DNA of 64,000 nucleotides from JADHUC01 sp964623055 (lineage in GTDB: Bacteria > Planctomycetota > Planctomycetia > Pirellulales > Pirellulaceae): NCBI GenBank assembly GCA_964623055.1, contig CAZURK010000003.1, positions 1 through 64,000 on the forward strand. Direction: 5' to 3'. Shown here piece after piece: positions 44,536 through 54,245 of the stretch; positions within the stretch are counted from its first letter, which is position 1; each line of letters starts with the position of its first letter. The notes under the pieces are model-generated. The model was not told where the DNA came from and did no database searches. It saw only the letters and a program-made list of their open reading frames with translations. A program made the translations under genes and the position numbers.

Positions 44536-46619
44536 AGATGATAACCCGCCCGCGGCGTGTATTTGGGATCGTCGCCAGAATGGAAATGGCAATTGCGGTT
44601 GCAGGCGTTCTTCGTTCTACTACTTCGCAAATTGTTGTTTTCTTGCGCGCATTTTGGCTGCGGCCGAGCAAAGCAAGGCTGCGTTGGTTAACCCCAAGCC
44701 CAACGGGCTGGGCGCGTCCGCGCGGGCCGTTGGCCCAGCGGTTAAACGACGGTTTTGTTTCGGCAGCGATTCTTGGTCTGGCTTCACTCGCGCTGGTGCT
44801 GTGCACCACGCCCTGCCTGTCCGACGGACTGGAGTGGGTCGGGTCCAATCTCTTGACCAACCCAGACTTCGAGATCGCCAACGACCAGGGCCTGCCGTTG
44901 GATTGGACCCTCACGGCGACTCCCGACGGCACCGCCAAGTTCAGTCTGGACCAGCAGGTCTTCCTGGTCGGCGAGACGGCCCTTAGAGCCGAGGTTCCCG
45001 ACAGTGGCACGGCCTCGGTCCAGTCGAAACCGGTCCCGGTCGAGGGCGGCAAGTGGTACCTGGTTTCCGTCGGATACCGCTCCGAGGGTTTCGGCGAACG
45101 CGGCAAGTACAGCGGCGTGGATTCGTATGTGTCAATCACCTGGAACGACGCTGCTGGTAAACAGATCAGCTCCTCGACCGGGATCAGCTTTCCCTACCAT
45201 CCCGTGGCCTGGGACCTGGGCGATCGCTTTTTCCTGGCTTCCCCCGGGGCCGCACAGTTGGTCCTGACCGCCAAACTGAACAATCACTCTCAGCAGCAGA
45301 TCGGCAAGAATATTCCCTCCGCTCTTTGGCTAGACGGCTGCCAGATCCGCCAGTACAACCCACCGCCCACACCCCAGTGGGCACTTGGCAAGGTCCCACG
45401 CATCGTCGAAGGAGGGCTCAACACCTCCCGTGCCCAGGCCTACCAGCTCTCCAGCCAGCGCAGGGCGGGCGGCAAGTGGAGCACGATCGTCAATGACCCT
45501 CAGGCCACTTACGACTCGGTCATTTCCAGTCCGGAGGATGTAGGCAAGGGCATCATGGCCCATTCGCCCTATTTCACCAACGCGCCGCCCGGACTCTATC
45601 GCGCCCTGATTCGCTGCAAGGTGGCCACGAACACCGGTGACAAACAAGCCGGTGCCGTGGATGTGTTCTCCGAGTTCGCCAGCGCGCGGGCTGTACAACG
45701 CTTTTTTCCCAAGGACTTCCTAACGGCCGACACCTATCAGGAGTTTCCCGTCGATTTCGTTCTACGTTCGGCCGGGTATTGGGGCTTTCGGGTCTACACG
45801 GAAGGCAACCAAGCCTTTACCGCGGACATCGTGAAGATATTCCCACTCGCCCTGCTCGAGGACAAGCAACTCTTGGAACTCTACCCAGGCAGCGAAGGCG
45901 CTATTCCAGCCGATATCCAGCCCCGCCGCAACGCCCACCCCTTCACCGGTTTGCTTGTCGCCGGCGCCCTGTACGACTACTACCGCATCGTGGATGCTCA
46001 CCATCTCAGCGGGTACAACATGAAGCTGAAGATGGTTCCCATCCGGAAAGGCCGTTCCCAGGTCTTCCTGGGCTTTCCCGAAACGGCGCACGACCTGTTC
46101 GACAACAACGTCATCTACCTGTGTGGCGCCGACCTCACCGCGCTCACTTTGCGCCGAAAGAACATGCTGGCCGAGTACGTTCGGCGCGGCGGCGGGCTGA
46201 TCGTCTTCGGCGGCCACAAGGCTCTGGACCGGGCCGGTCTCAAGGGTTCGCTCCTCGAAGAGGTTTTGCCCGTCACTGGTGGCGCCGGCCTCCCACCGCT
46301 GGTGACCCTACCTGGCAGCGCGCCGCTAGTTCGGGCGGTTACTCACCCGGTTACGCAGTTCGCCGAGTTCGACTCCTCGCCGGTCTGCTTCTACATGCAC
46401 GACCTGCGGGCCCGACCCGAGGCACAGACCATCATCACAGTCGGCGGCAAACCCGGTCTGGTCGTCGGCCGGTGTGGCAAAGGCCGCGTCGCCGTCGTCG
46501 GCATGACCTGCTTCGGCGCCCCCACCGATGCGCAGACGCCTTTTTGGCAGTGGCGATCTTGGGTGCTGCTGCTCCGCGACTTGGCTTGGTGGGCGGCTGG
46601 TCAGGACGACCATTTCTAG
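44532..46619 (+). CDS. Secreted sugar-binding plus GATase-like protein, uncertain start
   Basis: The frame runs 695 codons. Its first 65 or so look non-native: an imperfect inverted repeat (about 44682-44750) lies inside, and a signal peptide (ILGLASLALVLCTTPCLSDG) appears only afterwards. TTG 44730 is a possible true start; ATG 44532 overlaps the previous stop as ATGA and would give an odd long N-terminus. After the leader there is a CBM4/9-like sandwich (NLLTNPDFEIANDQGLPLDWTL), a second beta-domain, and a C-terminal amidotransferase-like/ThuA-like fold (NNVIYLCGADLTALTLRRKNMLAEYVRRGGGLIVFGG ... GKGRVAVVGMTCFG). No catalytic cysteine elbow is present, so the last domain is probably structural or binding. 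Confidence 0.6.
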   Translation: MKMITRPRRVFGIVARMEMAIAVAGVLRSTTSQIVVFLRAFWLRPSKARLRWLTPSPTGWARPRGPLAQRLNDGFVSAAILGLASLALVLCTTPCLSDGLEWVGSNLLTNPDFEIANDQGLPLDWTLTATPDGTAKFSLDQQVFLVGETALRAEVPDSGTASVQSKPVPVEGGKWYLVSVGYRSEGFGERGKYSGVDSYVSITWNDAAGKQISSSTGISFPYHPVAWDLGDRFFLASPGAAQLVLTAKLNNHSQQQIGKNIPSALWLDGCQIRQYNPPPTPQWALGKVPRIVEGGLNTSRAQAYQLSSQRRAGGKWSTIVNDPQATYDSVISSPEDVGKGIMAHSPYFTNAPPGLYRALIRCKVATNTGDKQAGAVDVFSEFASARAVQRFFPKDFLTADTYQEFPVDFVLRSAGYWGFRVYTEGNQAFTADIVKIFPLALLEDKQLLELYPGSEGAIPADIQPRRNAHPFTGLLVAGALYDYYRIVDAHHLSGYNMKLKMVPIRKGRSQVFLGFPETAHDLFDNNVIYLCGADLTALTLRRKNMLAEYVRRGGGLIVFGGHKALDRAGLKGSLLEEVLPVTGGAGLPPLVTLPGSAPLVRAVTHPVTQFAEFDSSPVCFYMHDLRARPEAQTIITVGGKPGLVVGRCGKGRVAVVGMTCFGAPTDAQTPFWQWRSWVLLLRDLAWWAAGQDDHF
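44682..44750. repeat. Imperfect inverted repeat in the 5' part of the frame at 44532
   Basis: Arms at about 44682-44706 and 44728-44750 share CGTTGG...TTAAAC-type blocks in opposite orientation, with AGCCCAACGGGCT as an inner hairpin. It has the style of a dispersed intergenic palindrome and probably inserted just upstream of, or at the start of, the gene. Confidence 0.5.
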
Positions 46620-46697
46620 CTGTTGGCGGTCACGTGTTTCAGGAGATACGATCGCTCCCTGGCAATAGAACGATATTAGGCCTTCTGGAATTACAAA

Positions 46698-48395
46698 ATG
46701 AAAAATCTCCATATTCTCATCGTGACTCTTGGCGTGGCCGTTGCCGGTTCAACTGCGTCTTCGGCTGGACTTGATCTCGACACAGCCTACGTGAATGGCA
46801 CTGTAATCACGATGGACGACGGGAATCGTGTGGCTGAGGCCGTAGACGTTTCGCAGGGAAAGATTGTCGCAGTCGGGAGTAATGCCCAAATCAGAAAGTT
46901 GGCCACTCCAAACACTCGTGTGCGAGATCTAGGCGGGAAGGTGATGCTTCCAGGCTTCTACGCGCCGCACGACCATTTCCCGGGATCGGGTACCACAGCT
47001 CTTTACCGTGTTGACTTGAATAGCCCGCCAATTGGCAAAGTTGAGACGATCCCCAACCTGATCGAAGCGCTAGCCAAGAAAGCAGAAGAGACTCCTGAGG
47101 GGCAATGGGTCGTTGGACGCGGCTATGACGACACACTGCTCAAGGAAGATCGTCATCCAACCCGTTTCGACCTGGACAAAGCGTCCACGAAACATCCTAT
47201 CTGGATTGTCCACACATCCGGGCACCTCGGCGTGGCCAACAGCGCAGCGATTCGAATTGCAGGTATTACACCAGAGACACGACAGCCAACCGGCGGGGTG
47301 ATCCGCAAGGACCCGGCGACCGGGGAGCTAGACGGTGTGCTGGAGGAATGCGGGTATCTTGTCAGTCGGCACATTCCGGGCCGTACAACCGAGCAGCGAA
47401 TCGAGGCAATCCGTTGGGCCGTGCGAGACTATGTCGAAGATGGCGTGACCACCTCCGTCATTGCGCATGGAAATAAGACAAGCATCCGTGATCTCGAAGA
47501 GGCCCGCGATCGGGGGATCCTGCCGCTTCGCATCATCTCCTTCGTCTCCAAAGGCTCACCATCAAGCACAGTAGCGGTAGGAACCGATGGGTTCATCCCA
47601 ACGTTCAAGGATGAGTGGATCAAATTCGGCGCGATCAAGATGCTGCAAGACGGCTCGAATCAAGGCTACACGGGTTACTTCACCAAGCCGTATCACACTC
47701 CATTCAAGGGCGATCGTTCATACCGAGGTTATCCGCGGCGGAGCCGCGATGCTCTCGCGCAAATGGTCGCACACGTGCATCGCGCCGGTTACCAGATCGC
47801 GATCCATGGCAATGGCGATGCGGCCATTGACGACATTCTACACGCCTTTCGCGAGGCCCAAGAAGCTTATCCAAGAAAGGACGCCCGCCATCGAATCGAA
47901 CATTGCCAGGTCGTGCGCGAAGATCAACTTGACGAGATAGCCGAACTCGGGATTACGCCCTCGTTTTTCGTGGGCCACGTCTATTACTGGGGCGATCGGC
48001 ATCGGGATGTATTTCTTGGCCCGGATCGAGCTGCAAGGATAAGCCCTCTGCGATCAGCGATCCGCCGCGGCATCCGGTTTACGATCCATGACGATACACC
48101 GGTCACGCCAGTCGGCCCGCTTCGTCTTGTGTGGACTTCCGTCAACCGCCTAACGCGAAGCGGAAAAGTGTTGGGACCCGAACAGCGCATCACTCCACTT
48201 GAAGCTCTGCGAGCGATCACAATCGACGCCGCGTGGCAGAACTTCGAGGAAGACACCAAGGGCTCAATCGAAGTCGGCAAGCTGGCCGATTTCGTCGTTC
48301 TCTCAGACAATCCGCTCACGATCGAACCAACAGAAATCAGGCAAATCCGTGTGCTCCAGACAATCGTTGGTGACCGAACGGTCTTCCAACGCTAG
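46698..48395 (+). CDS. Exported amidohydrolase (YtcJ-like, amidohydrolase family 3)
   Basis: Protein of 565 residues with a leader (MKNLHILIVTLGVAVAGSTASSA). It follows the YtcJ pattern: AYVNGTVITMDDGNRVAEAVDVSQGKIVAVG, GKVMLPGFYAPHDHF with metal ligands H91 and H93, HTSGHLGVANSAA, AIHGNGDAAIDDIL, RHRIEHCQ, and IHDDTPVTPVGPL. The end (ITPLEALRAITIDAAWQNFEEDTKGSIEVGKLADFVVLSDNPL) is diagnostic. All metal-binding motifs are present. Such enzymes cleave amide or related C-N bonds; specific substrates of most members are unknown. It is not obviously in an operon with either neighbour. Confidence 0.9.
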   Translation: MKNLHILIVTLGVAVAGSTASSAGLDLDTAYVNGTVITMDDGNRVAEAVDVSQGKIVAVGSNAQIRKLATPNTRVRDLGGKVMLPGFYAPHDHFPGSGTTALYRVDLNSPPIGKVETIPNLIEALAKKAEETPEGQWVVGRGYDDTLLKEDRHPTRFDLDKASTKHPIWIVHTSGHLGVANSAAIRIAGITPETRQPTGGVIRKDPATGELDGVLEECGYLVSRHIPGRTTEQRIEAIRWAVRDYVEDGVTTSVIAHGNKTSIRDLEEARDRGILPLRIISFVSKGSPSSTVAVGTDGFIPTFKDEWIKFGAIKMLQDGSNQGYTGYFTKPYHTPFKGDRSYRGYPRRSRDALAQMVAHVHRAGYQIAIHGNGDAAIDDILHAFREAQEAYPRKDARHRIEHCQVVREDQLDEIAELGITPSFFVGHVYYWGDRHRDVFLGPDRAARISPLRSAIRRGIRFTIHDDTPVTPVGPLRLVWTSVNRLTRSGKVLGPEQRITPLEALRAITIDAAWQNFEEDTKGSIEVGKLADFVVLSDNPLTIEPTEIRQIRVLQTIVGDRTVFQR

Positions 48396-48423
48396 TCGGA
48401 ATCGCAGGTAGTCACGAGTCCTG

Positions 48424-48999
48424 ATGCGGCAAGCCACATGGCCGCCGACCAGAAACTCGAGACCAATCGGGGATGCCCGCTTGATATCGACACGAAGCAA
48501 GTTGCCTTGCAGCCCAAAGAACCCGAGATTCTCATGCCTTGATCCGGTCAGTTCGGCGGCGCTCTTTTTGTCTGTCCGTGCACGCGGTTTCAATCCCCGC
48601 TGGTCGGCAGGACTGTTCCTGAAGAAAGGGTACGTGACCGGCCACTACGGGAAAGGCGAAGATCGCTACCGGCCGCTGGGTATCGACCCACACGGGCAGG
48701 TCTATTTCCCGGTTTCCCCCGACCTCGCCCCGATGCACGACTACATCGCTGGCCACCCCGTGACCGCCGAGGGTGACGGGGCCCAAGAGCTGTTCATCCA
48801 GGTGACACAAATCTCAGGCGGGACGTTCATGAAGGACCGTAAGACCATCCAGCCCTTCCACTGGCACGTCTCGGCCAACAATCCATCGAACAAAGAAATC
48901 GCGGTCACATTGACAAAGAACATGGACTTTCCGGGGTTCGAATTACCCGAGCACAACATCACATTGAAGCTTGGGGAACACCGAGCCCTGGTCGATTAA
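48424..48999 (+). pseudogene. Probable C-terminal gene fragment
   Basis: The frame is 191 codons. Its first 65 or so are low-complexity and not protein-like, and include sequence that reads better on the minus strand. From about 48620 it becomes coding-like (KKGYVTGHYGKGEDRYRPLG, AEGDGAQELFIQVTQISGG, KTIQPFHWHVSANNPSNKEI, LTLKLGEHRALVD-type ending). No start signal or domain beginning is seen, so this looks like the tail of a broken secreted protein. I do not recognise the family. Confidence 0.4.
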
Positions 49000-49344
49000 G
49001 AGCGAACAAGCCGTGGCCTGGCCACCTCCGCGCGTTACGCCAGACGCGGAACTGGATGATGTGTGCCGGACCGACGCAGCTTAGGTCGATCGCTTGCGCG
49101 CTCATGACACGCCCTCCTCGGGCAGCGAGGCACGCGGCGAAACCCGGATACCATCATTTCGATCGCGCGTCCTGAGTGGGTGGCCATCCGCCCGATGGTG
49201 TTACTGGTTCAGGAGCACGGCTGAGTTCTTTGCGTTAAGGAACGGCTGCTCGAAGAGTAGGACTAACGCCGCTATTCAAGGGCCGCAGTATGTCGCCTCA
49301 GTGGTATATGACTGGTACCACCAACAGTATCGGGGAGAAGTTTA
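49000..49344. other. Non-coding gap carrying a dispersed repeat copy
   Basis: No gene was recognised. Bases about 49101-49180 form one copy of a repeat whose second copy lies at about 53086-53163 (listed separately). The rest is unassigned. Confidence 0.4.
49101..49180 (+). repeat. Dispersed repeat, copy 1
   Basis: Shares the ordered blocks CTCATGACACGCCC, CCTCGG, AGGC, GGCGAAA, TATCA, TTCGA and CGCGCGTC with 53086-53163 in the same orientation and at nearly the same spacing, with scattered mismatches. Neither copy lies in a credible gene. Confidence 0.6.
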
Positions 49345-50760
49345 TCACTCGGCCGCAAATCGAAACGAATAGAGTTTGGCGTTCTTGAGGTGGAAGCGGA
49401 TTCTTAACGGCATGCCGACACAACTTCTGTCGCTACCGCCTTTCCAACGCAGTTGCACATCAAGTGCATCCCCGCCAAACGCTTCCGATGCGGACAGGTC
49501 TCTGCCCGCGATCGGTCTACCTTTGGTATCGAGCATTTCGGCGCGGATCTCACCCTCCTTTGCCTGTGCGTTGATTCGCAGGCTGGAGCCCGAACAAACC
49601 AGGGGTTTCGTCAAAACGCTGCCGCCTTGTGGCCCACCCTCGGCAGAGACAAAGCCGTCTTGGCGCAGATGAGCCAGGCCAATGTGACCCGCCGCTGGTC
49701 CCTTGCCTCGAAGGTTTCCTTCGTGGTCCGTGTTGTATCCGCTATAGTAGATCCAAATCCTGCCGTCACGTTCAATGAGACCGCTGGCGCCTGCGAGCAG
49801 CATGCCCGAGTCGAAATCCCCTTCGCGACCAGTTGGCAGGAGTGGCTTCCGTTCACGATACCGCCGCCATTGCTTGCCGTCACGGCTGTAACAAAGACGG
49901 CTATCAATCAACTCGGTTGCTTTGTCAAGGACCGTGACGTAGCCAACGCGAAGACCTTCGTACATGAACGCCACGTGCGAATAGAAGTGAGTATCAGCCG
50001 GATCCTCGCCGTCGGGAACCAACGCCCATTCCGGCTGCGACCACTCGGTGAAATCGTCGCTGAAGCTCAGCAGGCGGGCACGGCGCTTCGTCCCGTCGAC
50101 GACGGCCCGCCTCTTGAGCAAGCCGACGTACAGGCTCAATTGCGTGTCGTAGTACATGCTCACCACATCCCCGGTGTCATGTTTTTTCGCGTTGGTGGGC
50201 CCTTGCCAGCGGATGCCATCGGGAGACACCATGCACGCGAACCGGCGATTGCCGTTGTAAGTCAGCATCTTGTACCGCCTGTTGGGATCGGAGTCGCGGT
50301 GATCTTTGATGACAGCGAAACCGTCCAAGTAGAACTTGGGAGCCAGCCCTCCCAGGACAATGTTGTTCGCTTTGGATCCTTTGTGAGATTTGACGTTCAG
50401 CGTGGGTTTGGTCCATCGGATTCCATCCCGCGACGTCGCGTAACACGCATAAACGGTGTCATCAATCGCGCGATACCACATCTTGAAGATCTGGTCTTCT
50501 TGATCGTAGAGGACTGTGCCGTAGAGAGCGACTGATCTGGCTTCCCATGGCTTGTCCGCACGCAGCACAGGATTGTGCGGGTGTTTTGTCGGCTGATGGA
50601 GCGTCAGTTGGACGTTCGACAGTTCTTCGATCACGAGGTCGTCGATAAACAACTGCCGAAAGTGCTTCACCTCGACTGGAGTGTCCGCCGCCGAACCCGT
50701 GGCGGTTAGAACACAAAGGCAAACGGCGGTAAGGAGGATTCGGTGGAAAGCGAAGTTCAT
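49345..50760 (-). CDS. Secreted beta-propeller protein (GH32/GH43/GH117-like)
   Basis: Exported protein of 471 residues starting at ATG 50760 (minus), which opens the leader MNFAFHRILLTAVCLCVLTATGSAA; the frame is open further upstream but without a leader. Then QLFIDDLVIEELSNVQLTLHQP, typical of this planctomycete propeller family, followed by repeated blades with SRDGIRWTKP, SPDGIRWQGP, SRDGKQWRRY Asp-box-like motifs, and a terminal beta-sandwich (LVCSGSSLRINAQAKEGEIRAEMLD). It is distinct from the shorter propeller at 20622-21611. Catalysis is not shown; similar proteins are often annotated only as glycosyl hydrolase-like. Confidence 0.75.
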   Translation of the reverse strand: MNFAFHRILLTAVCLCVLTATGSAADTPVEVKHFRQLFIDDLVIEELSNVQLTLHQPTKHPHNPVLRADKPWEARSVALYGTVLYDQEDQIFKMWYRAIDDTVYACYATSRDGIRWTKPTLNVKSHKGSKANNIVLGGLAPKFYLDGFAVIKDHRDSDPNRRYKMLTYNGNRRFACMVSPDGIRWQGPTNAKKHDTGDVVSMYYDTQLSLYVGLLKRRAVVDGTKRRARLLSFSDDFTEWSQPEWALVPDGEDPADTHFYSHVAFMYEGLRVGYVTVLDKATELIDSRLCYSRDGKQWRRYRERKPLLPTGREGDFDSGMLLAGASGLIERDGRIWIYYSGYNTDHEGNLRGKGPAAGHIGLAHLRQDGFVSAEGGPQGGSVLTKPLVCSGSSLRINAQAKEGEIRAEMLDTKGRPIAGRDLSASEAFGGDALDVQLRWKGGSDRSCVGMPLRIRFHLKNAKLYSFRFAAE

Positions 50761-50946
50761 GCTGGATTCCCTGTATCTGGTGTGTATCATGACCGACCAC
50801 TTGTCGCTCCGTGCGGCCAACTCGGGCGAAACGGGTGATCTCTTGAGCTGTCGTATTATTGCCAAGGTTCCCGCATCTGGGTACTGTGAATCATCGAGTC
50901 TACCAACCGAGACGCCACTGTCGACTTGCGACGGGAAGCCCGCCTC

Positions 50947-53013
50947 ATGGCGAACCCAAGTTATATTCGTCTGCTGATCAGCGTTTGGGTTGCTCTCTAC
51001 GCCGTTGCGTTGGCGCACGAGCAACTTGCTGCCGGTGCAGAGACGCAGCTCACCATTGGGCGGCCACTGGACCGCCCGGACCGCTTGATCACGATTTCCG
51101 GCGATCGATCGCAAGAACTGGTCGCCGAGTACTCCGTTGACGGCGGCAAGACGTGGCACGCGGCCACTATCTACTGCGGCGTGACGATCGACGAGTGGAG
51201 GACGAGTGACTACACTGTCTGGAACCGAGGGGCGATCGAAGGGAGAATACCCGCTGGAGACAGAGGATGTCTTTGGAGCTACTTCTTTGACGTGGCGATG
51301 CCGACCGATGACGCGAGGCTGCGGCTAAGGAGGACTGGCGACGGCAAGGTCTTGAAGGAACAGGCGGTCGATTTACGCAATGCCAGCGACGTGTTCGTCA
51401 TCGACAAACGAAATGCGGTGCAACTGGCCAGCGGCGCGCTCCCTGCGCCCTGGCAGCTCAAACCTGCAGGGAAGAAGAAGCTGGCCGTGCCCTCGGTCAC
51501 CTGCCCTGTGGATGACCCGTCTGCTCCGCCCCTGGTCCTCGACCTGAACTTGAAGGGATGGCATCGCATCTATATCGGGATCGAGCCGTTCGCGCCATGC
51601 CAGGTGTATCTTTCCCAGGAGAACATTCGATACCCGGTCCCAGACTATCACCAGCCACCAGACAAGCAGGGACGGAACCGTTTTTGTCGCGAGTATTACC
51701 TCAAGAGCGCCGATCTTACCGGACAAGATCTCTGCCTCGCGCTTGGCGGCACACGCCGTACATTGTATGACGCGTCGGCACGCCACATACGCTTCGTGCC
51801 TATGTCGACTGACGAGATCACCGAGTTCCACGAAGTGCGCAAATTGGCAGAGGCAAGAGGCCGACCGTTCGCGGGTTACGTCGAGCAGTGCACGGCGGGG
51901 TACTACGACCGAGGAGCACTGACCCTGCGAGACCACACCCGCAACGAAATGAGGCTGAACAGGGTCCGGGGCGCTACGGAAGTGTACGTCCACGTGATCC
52001 GCGTCGGATCCAAGGCTTGGTACCACAGTGGCATTGTCGAGCGTTGCATCCCGGAGCCCGGTCAGGCACACGAGGGCTGGGTCAACTTCGGCCGATGGAT
52101 GGAACAGGGCGACCCGTTGGCGGTGGCTGTGGAAGAGGCACGGGCCGTCGGGCTGAAGGTGTTTCCGGACATGGGCATGAACGTCACCTATCTCAGCAGT
52201 GATCCGCACTACCGAGGGCTCGCTGAAAGAACGTCCCGAGATCACTCGGAACTCCTTGTTGATGGGCACAGGATGTTCCTGGACTACAGGCAGGAGAAGG
52301 TTCGCGAATATGCAGCGGCAATCGCACGTGAGTTGATGACGAAGTACGACGTGGACGGCATCCATCTCGATTTCGCGCGGTTCGCCTGCAACAAGGCATT
52401 CGATGAGCCTTCGTTGGTGGATGTGCTGCGGCGCATCCATGACGCGCGTCGAACCGTTGAGAGAGATAAGGGGCGGCGCATCCTCATTGCAGCGAGGATT
52501 CCGTCCTATCAGTACGCGACGGACGCCGAGTGGGCCCAGAAGATCTACGGTGGCGATCATCCTTGGTTCACGGCGGCTCTGAAGACCTGGGCCCGCAACG
52601 GCTGGATCGACCGCGTGATGGTCTGCTGCCCAATCCCCGAGAGGTTCCGCGAGCTTTCGCTCGAACGATACAGGGCGGCCATTCTGCGGTCTGATGTGAA
52701 GCTATGGGGGGATTTGTATGGGGGCGACGGGCGGCCACGCTCGCTCTTCCTTGAGGCGGCGCGCAGGTGGTCCCGAGCGGGCGTCGACGGCGGCTTCTTC
52801 TTGTACACGGTCTGCCGCCCGACGGAATTCGAGCAGATTAACTGGATGCTGCGGCTCATCGACTTTCCGGATGTGAAAGTCGAGCATCTGCAACAAAGTT
52901 CCGTTTGCAGGAATCTCAACAACAGACCGAAACACAAGGCACGGTCACATCGACCGAGACCGCCAGACGAGTGTTTTCGTAAAACGCACGGATCGTCCCC
53001 AGGTATGGGTTAG
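50947..53013 (+). CDS. Secreted GH10-like barrel protein (GHL10/DUF4015 style)
   Basis: Protein of 688 residues from ATG 50947 (leader MANPSYIRLLISVWVALYAVALA). An N-terminal beta-domain is followed by a barrel: NRVRGATEVYVHVIRVGSKAWYHSG, VAVEEARAVGLKVFPDMGMN, EYAAAIARELMTKYDVDGIHLDFARF, RILIAARIPSYQYATD, GWIDRVMVCCPIP. The YDVDGIHLDF strand is the hallmark of GHL10-type putative hydrolases. The last 45 or so residues (from about 52880) are very basic and proline-rich and lead into repeat-filled non-coding DNA, so the native C-terminus may have been lost or replaced. Divergent from the propeller gene, with about 190 bases between starts. Confidence 0.75.
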   Translation: MANPSYIRLLISVWVALYAVALAHEQLAAGAETQLTIGRPLDRPDRLITISGDRSQELVAEYSVDGGKTWHAATIYCGVTIDEWRTSDYTVWNRGAIEGRIPAGDRGCLWSYFFDVAMPTDDARLRLRRTGDGKVLKEQAVDLRNASDVFVIDKRNAVQLASGALPAPWQLKPAGKKKLAVPSVTCPVDDPSAPPLVLDLNLKGWHRIYIGIEPFAPCQVYLSQENIRYPVPDYHQPPDKQGRNRFCREYYLKSADLTGQDLCLALGGTRRTLYDASARHIRFVPMSTDEITEFHEVRKLAEARGRPFAGYVEQCTAGYYDRGALTLRDHTRNEMRLNRVRGATEVYVHVIRVGSKAWYHSGIVERCIPEPGQAHEGWVNFGRWMEQGDPLAVAVEEARAVGLKVFPDMGMNVTYLSSDPHYRGLAERTSRDHSELLVDGHRMFLDYRQEKVREYAAAIARELMTKYDVDGIHLDFARFACNKAFDEPSLVDVLRRIHDARRTVERDKGRRILIAARIPSYQYATDAEWAQKIYGGDHPWFTAALKTWARNGWIDRVMVCCPIPERFRELSLERYRAAILRSDVKLWGDLYGGDGRPRSLFLEAARRWSRAGVDGGFFLYTVCRPTEFEQINWMLRLIDFPDVKVEHLQQSSVCRNLNNRPKHKARSHRPRPPDECFRKTHGSSPGMG

Positions 53014-53505
53014 ATGCGCCGACAGCTTTGCGCGCTCAGGACTAAGCCACGACTAAGCGACCGGGGTGACTCTGAACTCGCGACTCATGACACGCCCACC
53101 TCGGTCAGCTAGGCGCGTGGCGAAATCGCGGGTATCACCACTTCGACCGCGCGTCTAGTGTGGGGCGTCAGTTGTCGACGGATGCTGGCGAACGCGTGTC
53201 CAGTTCCTGCACGGCTGGCCCGGCCTCGGCATTCCATGCAATCGCGAACCGTTGTTCGTCGCAGGATGCAAGCATGTGCGGCTTCATCGGTGACCGTCGA
53301 GAAGGGCGATGCGATCGCTGCGTCGGCGCTGCTTGCGCATCCGGCGGCGATGGATGGGCGCTCAGTTGGTCAGAGCAGCGGAATCATAACGGGCATTAGG
53401 GCTTGCTGGGCTTCGAGAAACACGCAGGATCGCCTATACTGGTGCAAGATCTAGCCCCCAGCAAACACTGCCAATCATCGCGTGCGGGTGTCAGTGATAC
53501 TCGCT
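53014..53505. other. Non-coding stretch with dispersed repeat copies
   Basis: No credible gene. It holds the second copy of the 49101 repeat and a shorter motif (GCGCGCTCAGGA near 53030) that recurs near 55452 together with a preceding CGCCGACA. Confidence 0.4.
53086..53163 (+). repeat. Dispersed repeat, copy 2
   Basis: Direct-orientation match to 49101-49180 through the blocks CTCATGACACGCCC, CCTCGG, GGCGAAA, TATCA, TTCGA and CGCGCGTC. Lies past the stop of the barrel gene. Confidence 0.6.
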
Positions 53506-53823
53506 CTACTCGCTGGCATCCATCTTTAGAAGAATGGGGATACCCACGACTAGCGCGACAAGCATTCCACCCGCGGACCATAGACTTTCCGTTTTGTCAG
53601 GGTTCAGCGGAACCAATATCGCGGACGCTGCCGCCGCTACACAGAACGTTACGATCAAGGTGATGGTCAAGGGAACCACATTGCGTTGATGAAGAAACAC
53701 AAAGAAACTCCAGAAGCCAACGCAAGCCACGGCCCCTAGTATTACGCCGACCACGACCATCCCAATAGCTACCCCGATACGGACGCCGAGAATCGGCACG
53801 AGAATGTCAAGCGGATCTAGCAT
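53506..53823 (-). CDS. Small integral membrane protein, function unknown
   Basis: 105 residues with three or four hydrophobic helices (ILVPILGVRIGVAIGMVVVGVILGAVACVGFWSFFVFL, VVPLTITLIVTFCVAAAASAILV, SAGGMLVALVVGIPILL), ending KMDASE. The composition and helix spacing support a real membrane protein. No family was recognised and it has no clear operon partner; it lies in the accessory stretch at 53-57 kb. Confidence 0.6.
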   Translation of the reverse strand: MLDPLDILVPILGVRIGVAIGMVVVGVILGAVACVGFWSFFVFLHQRNVVPLTITLIVTFCVAAAASAILVPLNPDKTESLWSAGGMLVALVVGIPILLKMDASE

Positions 53824-54017
53824 CGGTCACGCCCTCCCAGAAGCGACGTTTTGGTGGCAGTCGCCCACCACCGACACACCCACCAAAGGCGCATTATCGC
53901 GCGTCCGAAATGACAGTCAACCTACCACGCCGATCACGCCGCCCTGCTTGCCCCTCACCGCCGCAGGTGGTAGCGTGGCGGGATAACACAACTTTTCGGG
54001 GACCGGTACGATTTTGC

Positions 54018-54245
54018 ATGACTGATACTTGCGAGCACCGTTGGACCAAATGGAAGCCTGCTTCGGGGAATACGCATACGCGGACGTGTGAGAGGTGCAG
54101 ACTGACGCAACGAGAGCCTCACAATTTCATATGCACGGGTACCGCAACCGTTGAAACCGCTGGTGGACAACAGGGGAAAGTTACGGAGAAGTGTACATGT
54201 CGCGTCTGCGGGCTCGAAGAAACTGTCGATACCTTCCCTTTTTGA
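54018..54245 (+). CDS. Small zinc-ribbon-like protein
   Basis: 75 residues from ATG 54018 (MTDTCEHRWTKW). Cysteine pairs CERC and CRVC, with additional single cysteines and histidines (CEHRWT, NFICTG, CTC), suggest one or two zinc sites with beta-hairpin ribbons. The frame is open further upstream but the extension is not protein-like. No partner gene is evident. The function is unknown. Confidence 0.55.
   Translation: MTDTCEHRWTKWKPASGNTHTRTCERCRLTQREPHNFICTGTATVETAGGQQGKVTEKCTCRVCGLEETVDTFPF

Noticed and set aside
53158..53454. 98-codon plus-strand frame in the repeat-rich gap
   Set aside because: Overlaps a dispersed repeat, and an alternative frame over the same bases is also open; no protein-like features.
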